NCBI GenBank assembly: GCA_033065855.1
Contig: JAVXUO010002708.1
Span: 186,001 to 250,000, forward strand
Direction of reading: 5' to 3'
Length of the DNA stretch: 64,000 nucleotides
DNA from: Escallonia rubra
Lineage: Eukaryota; Streptophyta; Magnoliopsida; Escalloniales; Escalloniaceae
The translations under genes and the position numbers were made by a program. The notes beneath the pieces are model-generated. The model did not search any database. It worked only from the letters and a program-made list of their open reading frames with translations, and had not been told where the DNA came from. Of this stretch, positions 36,601 to 45,938 are shown piece by piece (positions within the stretch are counted from its first letter, which is position 1; each line of letters begins with the position of its first letter).

Positions 36601-39600
36601 TGGCGATTGCACTTTGATTTCCATCCGCTCAATGACCAAAATCAACTTCATATGACTAACTTAACACAGCTCGAGGGAATAGGTCCAGCGGGTTTCCCGA
36701 ACAAGAACATGGACAAGAAGTTCCTTGAGTCTAGACTTTATGGTGACGTGAGAATGCCAGAACATAAAAGAAAGACTTTTATCAAGAATTTCAAAGACGA
36801 GAACCGAAGACCTTATAAGAGCGGATGCCAAATTCTTTCTCTCTTCTTGAAATGGTAATAGCCCAACACCAATTTTGGAAACGATAGGAAGGAAATGGGA
36901 AAACCAAGAGCAATGTTTTTTATCCTGCCATAACCTTTTCGGCCGGCACATACTTCCAAGGGCAGTTAACTGTCCCATAATTAGGATTTTTTATGTTGTT
37001 TACAAAACCAATTTAATGTTATTTTCTAGAAAAAAAACCCAACTTCGAGTCATATATAGCCTGATCATGTCTGCTTTTTTAAAGTGTCATGCGCAGTCTC
37101 TTATATTCTTACAATTCATAACTAGAAATACCAATCATCCAAATGAACAACTTGAGCCTTTAACGCTTGACAATTAAAAGTTCAAACTTTTCTTGTTAGT
37201 AATTAGATGTTCACCACTTTAACCTTGCCAATTTACGTCTAGATATCTGTATTTTTCTAGTAAAACAGCTACTCTTAGGCTAGGTAACACGGACACGGTG
37301 TCGGACACCGACATCGACAGAGACACCGGACACCGCAATTTCCAAAAAATCATATTTTGGACACCGCAGGACACCGCTATTTTTTTAATATATTTTTATT
37401 ATATATATATATATATATATATATTAAATACATTCCACAATCTAAAATAACTAAGTCAAAAAAACATTTCTGAAATTAAGTACTGGACAAAATAACTAAG
37501 TAAAAAAAAAAAAAATGAGAGGGACTTTCTTCACTTAATCAGTACAAATGCAAGAAATGAGTCAAACGACTCTTGGCAGATGGAGAAAAAAAGAGAGGAA
37601 AGAAACGACTTTGACAGATGGAGAAAAACGACTCTTGACAAAGAGGGATGGGATACTTTCAGAATAGAAGAAAAAGGAGACGAGGTTGAGGAAAAAGGAC
37701 CTGTGGGTCAGCGACGGCGGTGGAGGACCTCCGGCGACGATCAAGTGAGCTCTGGCGATGGCAACGGCGACAGCTACTACGGCATCTGGCGACGGCGATT
37801 GGATCTGTCGGCTTCGGCTTCGGAATGTTGGCGACTAAGCTCCAGCGATAGATCTGAGTCGGTAATGGCTCAGAAGGGCACCCGTGAGGCGAGAGAGAAG
37901 GAGACGGCGTGAGGTAAGAGAAGCAGATGGTCCGACACTGCTCTATGTCGTGTCGGACACGTGTCTGACACTCCTCGGTGAAGTGTCCGACACGGTGTCG
38001 GAAATTAAAAAAAAAATCCGACACTGATTGGCGGTGTCCGACACGTGTCGGCCGGTGTCCGGAGGGTGTCGGGTGTCCATCCGGTTAGGACACCATACCT
38101 CCACCTAGAAGAGGTGTCCGTGCTTCTTAGTTCTTAGGTGAACGTAAGCTCGAAGCCTCGAACTAGATCTTCGATGACTGTCGCACAGGATGTACATGTA
38201 GAGCTCTTAAGTCGTACTAAAACTTCTAAGAAAGTAATATTGATATGTTTGATTTGTTTGTGATGCTTAATTGACACATTAACGTTTCTTTTTGCGAAGG
38301 AAGGAGTGTGTTCGCCCATTTGCACCAGAAATGGAACATGTATGCGGAAGGCCATTAGGACTACGATTTGATCAGAGTACTGGAGATCTCTATATTGCTG
38401 ATGCCTACTTAGGCCTTCAAGTTGTAGGGTCAGCTGGAGGTTTGGCTACTCAAATAGTTACCGAAGTAGAAGGCCGGCCCTTACTCTTCACAAACGATAT
38501 GGACATCGATGACTATGAAGGCGTCATTTACTTCACAGATACGAGCACAAGGTTTCACAGAAGGTAATTTTGTTTTTTGAATGAAAGAACACAGTGGTAT
38601 TAGATTGGGTTCCTACTTTGCAAAGCAAAAGCTAGTTCGTTCTTGTGACACATAAATTTGGTGGTAATACAATTTTGAGAAATTAGATGACAATTGTGAG
38701 AAATTTGATGCCCCGGTTGAAAAAGTTTCCCTGTTTCAGTGTTTCCTCTTTCATATTTTTAGATATGTCTTGTATCCCTTTTCCAAATAGAAAATCTTTT
38801 ATGGCTACGGTCACCAAAATTTTGAAAATGCTTAATCTTGTTAGAATTTTAAAAGCACAGTTTTTGTTGCTTCTGGGAAAAACTTTCAGATGGAGAGAAA
38901 AGTGGCTTTGAATTGTAGCCATGGAAAATGTTTTTGAGCTTTCTAAAGAAGGAAATGCGAGGCCACTGAGAGAGTTACATTAGTAAGTGGAATCATATTT
39001 GGGAAGTTTATTAAGAAAAAAAGGGGTATAATATCCAAGCAAAATTTTTCTTGAAAAGCACAAAATCAGATACACTAAAAACTGTGTTGCCTGTATTGCC
39101 CTTCCAGCAATACCAGTTTTCATTCAAATTGAACTGTATAGACCTCCTAGAATTGCTTACAAGTCACTATATCCCCTTGAGCTTAATCTCGTAAGCACGT
39201 ACAATAAATAGCCTACTAACATGAGCAATAGATGTATCTGTATAGCAAATGGGAGCAGCACTCCTCATCTTACTGTCGTCAGATATACATATTTCTGTGC
39301 ATTCATGCAGGCAATTTATCTCATCGGTTCTAAGCAAGGATGAGACAGGCAGGTTGATGAAATATGATAAAGCAAGCAAAGAAGTAACGGTTCTACTGCG
39401 TGGCCTTGCTTTTGCAAATGGTGTGGCGCTTAGCAAAGATCGCTCATTTGTGCTAGTAGCGGAAACGACTACTTGTAGGATCATAAGGTTTTGGCTTCAG
39501 GGTCCTAATGCTGGAAATCATGAAACTTTTGCTGAATTGCCCGGATTTCCGGACAATGTTAGGAGGAATTCGAAAGGGGAATTTTGGGTGGCCTTGCATG

Positions 39601-39875
39601 CCAAAAGAGGCCCTCTAGCACACTGGTCTATTGCTAATTCATGGGTTGGGAAGACATTGTTGAAGCTTCCGCTTAGCTTTAAGCAACTGCACTACTTAGT
39701 AGGAGGGAAGGCTCACGCAACCGCGATGAAGCTAAGTGAGGAAGGGGAAGTTTTGAAAGTTTTAGAAGACAGTGGAGGAAATAGGTTGAGGTTTATTAGC
39801 GAAGTGGAGGAGAGAAACGGGAAGTTGTGGATCGGTTCGGTGATGATGCCTTTCATTGGCATTTATGATTTGTAG
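30380..39875 (+). CDS. Strictosidine synthase-like protein SSL-A (three exons)
   Basis: Joins 30380-30663, 38300-38563 and 39311-39875: 1113 nt, 370 aa, the usual length for plant SSL/APMAP-like proteins. Both junctions are phase 2 with standard signals (AAAG|GTACGC, TTTGCGAAG|G; AGAAG|GTAATT, TTCATGCAG|G). Residues 5-22 form a hydrophobic signal or anchor, so a secretory route is expected. Family motifs: GAVGPESLAFDPDGEGPYTGVADGRI in exon 1; CGRPLGLRFD and LYIADAYLGL in exon 2; FANGVALSKD, AETTTCRI, LPGFPDNVRRN, GEFWVALH and GKLWIGSV in exon 3. The fold is a six-bladed beta-propeller. I align Ser (FISEVEERNG) with the catalytic Glu of true strictosidine synthase, so Pictet-Spengler activity is unlikely; hydrolase-like or structural roles are possible. 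Intron 1 is 7.6 kb of transposon DNA. The reading frame is intact, but expression is unproven because its upstream region is a hAT relic. Confidence 0.88.
31560..36650 (+). pseudogene. Heavily decayed Ty3/gypsy gag region inside SSL-A intron 1
   Basis: A coding-like, GC-richer stretch unlike the surrounding AT-rich intron. Around 35120-35200 a broken frame reads KYKQPAFTMFNGI, a stop, then GNAHEHLTRFAGSLKHYGE, the gypsy gag entry (typical 'KYK.P.F..FDG.GNP..HL..F'), followed by MIQLFLDNFPYEEEHV and, near 35860-35935, NYCPNHRTVSHGLRNCRG, resembling the zinc-knuckle of this gag family. Upstream, 31790-32220 holds five or six diverged repeats of a roughly 75-bp unit ('gactcctc-gg-acactacctc...ctccaagtgctc'), possibly untranslated LTR or leader. 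Frames are broken throughout, polymerase is absent, and the gag is split by the DNA element at 33222-34370. LTR ends are not identified. Confidence 0.65.
33222..34370. mobile_element. DNA element with AGGCGC-rich ends inserted in the gypsy relic
   Basis: The ends TTATAAAAAGCGCGCCTAGG and (reverse complement) TTATTAAAGGCGTAGGCGTA are imperfect inverted repeats, followed on the left by many AGGCGC/GGCGCA repeats (33230-33350). It splits a gag-like reading stretch, whose two halves lie on either side. A (TCCC)n tract sits at 33688-33712. Flanks CATTG / CACTG are weak duplication candidates. No transposase, so non-autonomous. Confidence 0.55.
37280..38130. mobile_element. hAT-like MITE in SSL-A intron 1
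   Basis: The inverted ends CTAGGTAACACGGACACG and (reverse complement) CTAAGAAGCACGGACACC are flanked by CTCTTAGG (37272-37279) and TTCTTAGG (38131-38138), an 8-bp target duplication with one transition. Subterminal GTGTCGGACACGTGTC-type repeats crowd both ends (37300-37375, 37935-38080). Inside are an (AT)n tract at about 37400-37425 and a CGGCGA-rich part (37700-37860) whose frames on both strands look compositional. The related SSL relic at 17.4-17.5 kb lacks this insertion. Confidence 0.75.
38300..38563 (+). CDS. SSL-A exon 2
   Basis: Encodes KECVRPFAPEMEHVCGRPLG through YFTDTSTRFHRR: the most conserved propeller region, with TGDLYIADAYLGLQVV and FTNDMDIDDYEGVIYFTD. 264 nt, phase 2 at both sides. 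Confidence 0.9.
39311..39875 (+). CDS. SSL-A exon 3
   Basis: Encodes the C-terminal propeller blades from QFISSVLSKDETGRLMKYD to MMPFIGIYDL and the TAG stop. Contains LPGFPDNVRRN and KAHATAMKLSEEGEVL, typical of SSL proteins. Confidence 0.9.
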
Positions 39876-40724
39876 TAAAGATTGCACCCCCATATGATGG
39901 GCTTTTTATCATGTGCTTTCCTTCTTTATGTTGCAAACTTGATTCTCAACAAGTCTATATGGGAAATGTTCTGGGTGGATCATTGCAGCTGATGTTTCTT
40001 TGGTGTTTCATGCAACTATCTTTCTTGCATCGTTCGTGTGGCTGGGGGCCAGGCACAAGGATCCTCTATACGGATAAAAAGGTTACATTAAACTTCAATC
40101 TTCGTCATCAAGTACGCAAACTAAGTTGCATTAATCTAGGGACATTCTTACACATAAAGAAACAACTGGCTATGTACCCTAAATAAGCCCTCAAGCTATT
40201 TTTGCCATAGACTCCTCCAATGTCCAAATGATGTTATGGGTCGGTGCAAAGCCTGGTGTATTAACTTGTAGCATTACACGTCACCGCTCATTGTGTGGTC
40301 CAATAACTTTATTCTCATGTGCGCTCTTGCGCTAGCGCCCACACAATTAGTCTGTGACAGCTACCACGCCCAATCCCGTACACCCTCCCAAAGGAAGAAA
40401 CAACTCCCCTGATTCTCGTCTTATGCTAGCACCCTGCATAGTATAACAGCTCTTTTTGACTTCCTTACACATCTCCTGGCGCTCGCCATTAAAGATATTT
40501 CGAACGCACTGTCTAGTGCCATCGTGGTCTAGCATTCCAGTACAGAACTAGGTGCGACTCTAATACCACTTCTTACAAACTTAGAATAGATACCCCAGTG
40601 TTCGAAAGATGTTAAGATCGGTGTAAAGTCCAGTGCATTACACTCTAAGCCCGTCTCCTGGTCGAATCCAACGCCTATACCTGTGTGCACACCCCTACAT
40701 GAGTCGGTGACAAGGTGCTCAAGG
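39876..40724. other. SSL-A downstream region and spacer, no gene seen
   Basis: 3' flanking DNA of SSL-A. Two diverged copies of a roughly 330-bp motif ('gtccaaatgatgttatgggtcggtgcaaagcc' type at 40218 and 'gttcgaaagatgttaagatcggtgtaaag' at 40600) indicate a decayed repeat. No coding frame is supported. Confidence 0.4.
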
Positions 40725-40733
40725 AAAAATTTA

Positions 40734-41790
40734 GGGATAATTACAGCAGTGTCCATGAGGTTATTTAGGGATAATTACAGTAGTGTCCATGAGGTTAGGG
40801 TGTAATTACAGTCATAGACATTAAGTTTCAAAATATAACATACCGTGACCAAAAATCCTAATTTTGTAATATTTGTGTAAATCCGTTAGGGTTCCGTCCA
40901 AAAAGTGTATTTTTTTATGATGTCATCGTTATGTATTTTCAAAATGGCAATACTACCTTTTACTGCATATACTAAATAATTTTTAAAATGTTCAAATTAG
41001 GATTAGGGTTTTTTAGGGTTTGTATAAAAACCCTAATTTTCAAATTAATGTTTTGAAAACCCTAATTTGAAAATTAGGATTTTGAAAATTTGATTTGTCT
41101 CCTACTGCCGGCGACCAATCTCTTGCCGGCATCCCCCCCATCGCCCTTCCCCCTCCATCTCTTCCCCCCCCCCCCACCCCCCACCCACACACCTCGCCCC
41201 CCGCAACAACCCCCTCCCTTGCCCCACACTGCCGGCAGCTCCATCGCCCCTTCACTCTAAAATTTCTCTCTTCTCCCCACCTGAAACCACCACCACCACC
41301 AGTCCCCTAACGTCGCAGCCCCTTCACTCCCCCCACCCGCCGCCACCTCTTCACTCCCCCCACCCGTCGCCAACCCTTCCCTCACCCCCCACCCCTAAAA
41401 TCCTACTCAGTCGGATGGACTGATCTGCCGCCACCTGCGGCCCACCTCCTCGATCCAGAAAACGGAGCAAAAGCCAAAATCTGATGCTGAAATCCTCTTG
41501 GAGCTGCGATACTGGTCGTACGGCTCCAACGAGCTCCAACCCTTCCCCTCTGTAATTTTTAGGTTTGAATCTGATAGGAGGAGAGATTGAATTGGAGAGA
41601 GAAAGGAGAGAGAAAAAAGATAAAAGAAAAATGGAATTTTAATTTCATTTAGGGGTAATAAAGTCTTTTTGTCAAAACCGTTATGTATTTTGTATTCCGT
41701 CTGATTAACGGACATAAGTGTAATTTGTCCAAACTAATGGACACGCCTGTAATTACACCCTAACCTCAGGAATACTGCTGTAATTATCCC
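40734..41790. mobile_element. Mutator-like non-autonomous element with 9-bp target duplication
   Basis: A perfect 9-bp duplication AAAAATTTA lies at 40725-40733 and 41791-41799, the hallmark of Mutator-like elements. The ends are long inverted repeats: GGGATAATTACAGCAGTGTC on the left and GGGATAATTACAGCAGTATT (reverse complement) on the right, continuing through GAGGTTAGGGTGTAATTACA. The first 33 bp of the left end are duplicated in tandem (40734 and about 40767). The core at 41090-41400 is extremely C-rich. No transposase; the frames on both strands of the core reflect composition. Confidence 0.85.
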
Positions 41791-42240
41791 AAAAATTTAA
41801 TACTACTTGAAAGTAATTACTCGGGGGAAAGGAATGTCTTCTTTTTTCTTTTCCTTGTATGTAAAGGATCCAAGGGTTTCATTAATTAACAAAAGAGTAA
41901 CATACCCAAGATATAGTAACCAGTACTCCATTTAGATTTGCGATAAAAGACAACATTATGCATAGCTTCTCTTTACTGAAAATGTTTATCGGGTACCATC
42001 TTAGGATCAACGATAAAACTACTTGCATCAAAGATAAAATATGCGTTCTAAGGTGAGTAACCATACCATTTACCCATTTTTATCCCACATTTTAACAGTC
42101 ACATGACAGTCATGTCAATGCACCTTGTCATCATTGTGATTCATCTATAAAAGAATATGTACTCAAACTTGATTTGATGAACACTAGTATCCAGTGGAAA
42201 CGTAAGCCAGCCCAGTCTAATCGCATTTGAAAACTTAACA

Positions 42241-43397
42241 GTGTAACTTATCCTCAATTCTAAGGTATACATACTTTTTCCACTTAAAAAAAATTGTTTC
42301 AATTGCATCGCATAACATCTTAACATTTGAAATTAGTTCTAATTGAACCCAAAATCGTATCTCTGTTTAAAAAGAGATGGACGGTCATCCACCTTGAGGG
42401 CAAACATATTTTTCAGGATAAACACGGCCACAACCCACCATAAAGTTACTGGCACACCCACCACCCACCCCCTTCCCCCTACCACAAAGCCGCCGGTACC
42501 CCCACCCCCTTCCCCCTAACCACCCACACACCAGGAGCACATTTACCCCACCACACAACACCACAATCTGCCACCCCTATCACCTGCCACCCCCGTCACC
42601 CACCACCAGTGCATTCAAGTTTCCCCCACCCTTAATTTCCCATCAATCACCACCAGTGCGCACACACCCTGCACAAGCGCGCATACACTGCCAGCGCACC
42701 CCCCCCCCGGCCCCGCTCAATCCCCATCACCAACCACCACGCACCCAAACGCACACCCATATGCACTACGGTCCCCCACCCTTCCATCCCCCATCCCCCA
42801 CGACCAGTGCACACACACCTGCAACATGCACACAACACTCACGTGCCCATATCCCCCCCCCCCCCCTTTACCCCGTCCAAATTTCTATTGCTCGTCACCA
42901 TCACCAACCACTAATGGACACACACAAGACTCACATGCCAAAATGAGAAGAGTTATTGCCAATTAATGAAGAAATGTTTGTACTTGACTGAGGGTGGCCC
43001 ACCACCGTGAGATTGTAGGTATGCGTTTCGAGGGAGGGGGTAGATGGAGTGTGTGTTGGTGTGTGATGCGAGGGTGGTGGGTGCGCATGTATTTTTGGGT
43101 GTGCAAATGATGGTGCATAAGGAGGGGATGTGGGTGGCGCCAGGGTGTGGGTGGTGGGGAGAAACGGTGGCTGGCGACTTTCGTGGGGCGTAGGTGTGTT
43201 TTCGTCCTTGTTTGTCTTGTAAAGACATATTTTCCCCTCAAGGTGGATGGTTGTCCACCTTTTTCAAACGGAGATATAATTTTGAGTCAAATTGGAACTA
43301 ATTTCAAATGTTAGGGTGTTATATGATGCAATTGAAACTATAAAATTTTAAGTGAGACAACTATGCAAATCTTAGAAGGTTGAGCGCAATTTTACCC
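42241..43397. mobile_element. Mutator-like long-TIR element with mirrored C-rich / G-rich halves
   Basis: Long inverted repeats of roughly 190 bp: left 'tcaattctaagg', 'tttcaattgcatc', 'aacatttgaaattagtt' and 'catccaccttgaggg' recur in reverse complement from 43397 inward. The flanks AACTTAACA (42232-42240) and AACTTCAAA (43398-43406) match at 7 of 9, fitting an old 9-bp duplication. The core is C/A-rich up to about 42940 and then G/T-rich to about 43190, so the whole element tends to fold back. No protein is seen. Confidence 0.65.
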
Positions 43398-43932
43398 AAC
43401 TTCAAAACTCGTATAAACAAACTTAAACAAATCACAATTTGACAAGGCCAACACGATCCGTTTCTGATTTATGCTTCCAACCACAAATCATCAATTTCCA
43501 AATCTCCCCAAGAACATAAACTATAAATTTTCATTCCCCGGAAATTTCTGACTCAGTCCTAACTCCTAAATAATCAGGTGGGGACTAGGGACTGGGCCCT
43601 AAACATGCCATGCCCTCTTATCCTTGCCTTAGAATCCCCTCCACTAACAGGATGCAACCAAAAGTAAGCAAAAGTTAAAAAGGAATTTGACATCATGGTT
43701 CTACATGTCGGGAAGTCACTGGTGGCCATCGCCCACCAGCTTTGTCACTTATGCCTGTCATGGCATTAATTTCTTCAGATGCTCCAACTTCTCACGTACG
43801 TTTTCTGCATATATCACTTGAACAAAATCATGATGACAAGCACAGTGTGTGGATCTCAGTATTCCAACCTATATATAATTCGATCAATATGCTATTTTGG
43901 GCAAATGAGATTGAAGGGTCATTTGTAGAGTC

Positions 43933-44062
43933 GAAATGGACATGACAAAGATTTGAGAGAGATTAAGGATGAAGAGTGCAGTGCGAAAATATTGTAGATT
44001 TGAAATGGACATGACAAAGATTTGAGAGAGGTTAAGGATGAAGAGTGCAGTGCGAAGATCTC
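43933..44062 (+). repeat. 69-bp tandem duplication
   Basis: 'gaaatggacatgacaaagat' through 'gaagagtgcagtgcgaa' at 43933 is repeated from 44002 with one or two differences, so the duplication is recent. Confidence 0.9.
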
Positions 44063-44599
44063 TTATAGTCTGAATTATTCAAGACCGCCGAAGCAAAAGC
44101 TAGAACGTTAACAATACGAACATCTTTTAAGGTTTTTGATCAATAGTCTGAAGTATTCACGACCTTTGAAGCGGAAACTAGAGGACAAGAGGCGGAATAA
44201 AAGAAAATTAACTAATGTTTATTATGCACTAGATGGTAGTCCCCGGGAGTTCATGTACTTGATTTCCAAAAGTTATGGTGGCTAATTGTGAATTTTTGAA
44301 ACTTAATAGGAGAAACCAAAAGGTATACATAATTGTGAATTTTAGCTGCAATCTTAGTAGCTCTCTATGATAAATATAGTTTGTTATGACTAATTAATGA
44401 TGCTAAAAAGGATGTTATCAAGATTTTCTGCTGATAATATATGCAAAAGTGCGAATAATCATTTTTAGAAACAATAAAACTAGCGTTAAATAGGAGGTTG
44501 TAACTTCTGCCTAAAATCCGAGTTGCACATTAAATATGTGTGGTCTCTAATGTTACATAGTTGTGATACTATGCGGTACTAAAACCACTTTACTATTAA

Positions 44600-45130
44600 A
44601 ATGCTTATTTTAACAACCTTCATATATTTGTCCACGCCTTTCTGTGGTTATAATTTTAAAATTTTCATCATTAAAATACTTTTTAGCGACAAAGTAAGTT
44701 CATCAAATTGTCATTGACAAATAGTAGACTAACATGGTAACGCGGACAGCACGTAATTTGGCGCCGGCTACTCCGAGGGGCCTCGCAGGTCAAATTTAGT
44801 AAGAGTTGCAACTCCATAAATGCACATTAGTTGACATATAACCTGTTCTTAATTATGAGATTAAAGTTACAATGGTAGGCCAAAGCTCATTAAAAGTTGA
44901 GAAAATTTTGTCTGCTATCCGGATTGAAGTAATATTTCTCATAGTCTTCATATAGCGACAATTAAAGGTCGCTAAATGTTTATAGTGACTTTTATCTAGA
45001 ACGCTAAAAAAAATCTGTTAAAAATTATCGCTAAAAGTGTCAGTACAAAAATCACTAGAAACATTTAGCGACTATTAGTTGTCACTTGTTCCTAAAAGTT
45101 TATATCACTTGCATGGAAAATTTATTTTGA
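44600..45130. repeat. TAGCGAC-type subterminal repeats of a DNA transposon family
   Basis: Contains 'tatagcgacaattaaaggtc', 'gctaaatgtttatagtgact', 'aacgctaaaaaaaatctgtt' and 'catttagcgactatt'. The same ordered blocks occur in the same orientation at 61990-62160, and partial ones at 26760-26900 and 47340-47440. Repeated TAGCGAC motifs on both strands are typical of CACTA subterminal regions, but no CACTA end was located, so the family is uncertain. Confidence 0.5.
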
Positions 45131-45563
45131 TATACCTTCTATTGAATGCGACCAACTAGGGCTTGCTAAAGAATACATTTCGTGCTATGGGAGAGACTGC
45201 GCACTCAACACTACGTACTAAACAAGCAAGTAACTTTCCTGACTTTAATTTCTTGGACAACTTTCTTAGACAGTTTCTCTAAAGTGTTTGATGTTTAAAC
45301 ACAAACTATTCCTATTGGAATTGCATGATTTTTGTAGAGTAGTCTCTTGATTAATTGATTCCGCCCTAGCGTGCAAATTAAACATATTAGCGACACTTAT
45401 TGTGCAATTCAATCTAGAGTATAATATGCCACTTGCATAGTACTTATATAGTGGCCTAGCTAACATTTATAGACAATATCTGAGAGCACACTTGTAATGT
45501 AACAATCTCTATACCAAATGCCAATATGGTAGTTTACCTATCACATCTTTCATCTCTCCCCCT

Positions 45564-45570
45564 TATATAA
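45564..45570 (+). promoter_or_regulatory. Candidate TATA box of SSL-B
   Basis: TATATAA lies 76 bp before the SSL-B ATG and is followed by a CT-rich leader including (TC)n at 45591-45614, a usual plant core promoter plus pyrimidine-rich 5' UTR. Position and form fit, but no transcript data are available. Confidence 0.6.
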
Positions 45571-45645
45571 TCCCTTCATAATTTTTGTGGTCTCTCTATC
45601 TCTCTCTCTCTCTCCCCAACCCCTTGAACCCCCCCTCCAGAAAAA

Positions 45646-45938
45646 ATGAGCTCAAATAAGGTCTTTCTAATCACTGCATCAACTATAATCTTCATATCCA
45701 CCCTGTTATCAGTTGACTACTTTAGGCTTCTCTCTCATCATTCCGACGCCGAGAAGTCGTCCGACAGTGAGTTTCAGCATTGGGAAGTGATACCAGTGGT
45801 GGGTGCAGTTGGACCTGAAAGCTTTACATTTGACCCCAGTGGTGACGGTCCATACACCGGCGTATCGGATGGCAGGATAATCAAGTGGCAAGAACATGAA
45901 CGCCGGTGGATCGATTTCGCCGTTACTTCTCCGGTGAG
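45646..45938 (+). CDS. SSL-B exon 1
   Basis: Encodes residues 1-97 plus two bases. MSSNKVFLITASTIIFISTL is the leader; VGAVGPESFTFDP starts the propeller. An earlier GT (CCG|GTGAGG, 45934) would break the phase, so the donor at 45939 is preferred. Confidence 0.87.

Larger units (their letters stand above)
43398..45560. other. SSL-B upstream intergenic DNA
   Basis: AT-rich, with no credible frame beyond a 67-codon one at 43742-43945 that has no motif. Contains the tandem duplication and the TAGCGAC repeats listed separately. Confidence 0.4.

Noticed and set aside
37580..38024. Arg/Glu-rich + frame and antisense frame inside the hAT-like MITE
   Set aside because: Both derive from the CGGCGA-rich interior; no homology is seen, although a small captured leader cannot be excluded.
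41095..41310. Proline-rich 71-codon frame
   Set aside because: Reads through the C-rich core of the Mutator-like element; no motif and no conserved start.
43742..43945. 67-codon frame upstream of SSL-B
   Set aside because: No motif, and it runs into a tandem duplication; no promoter or splice signals.
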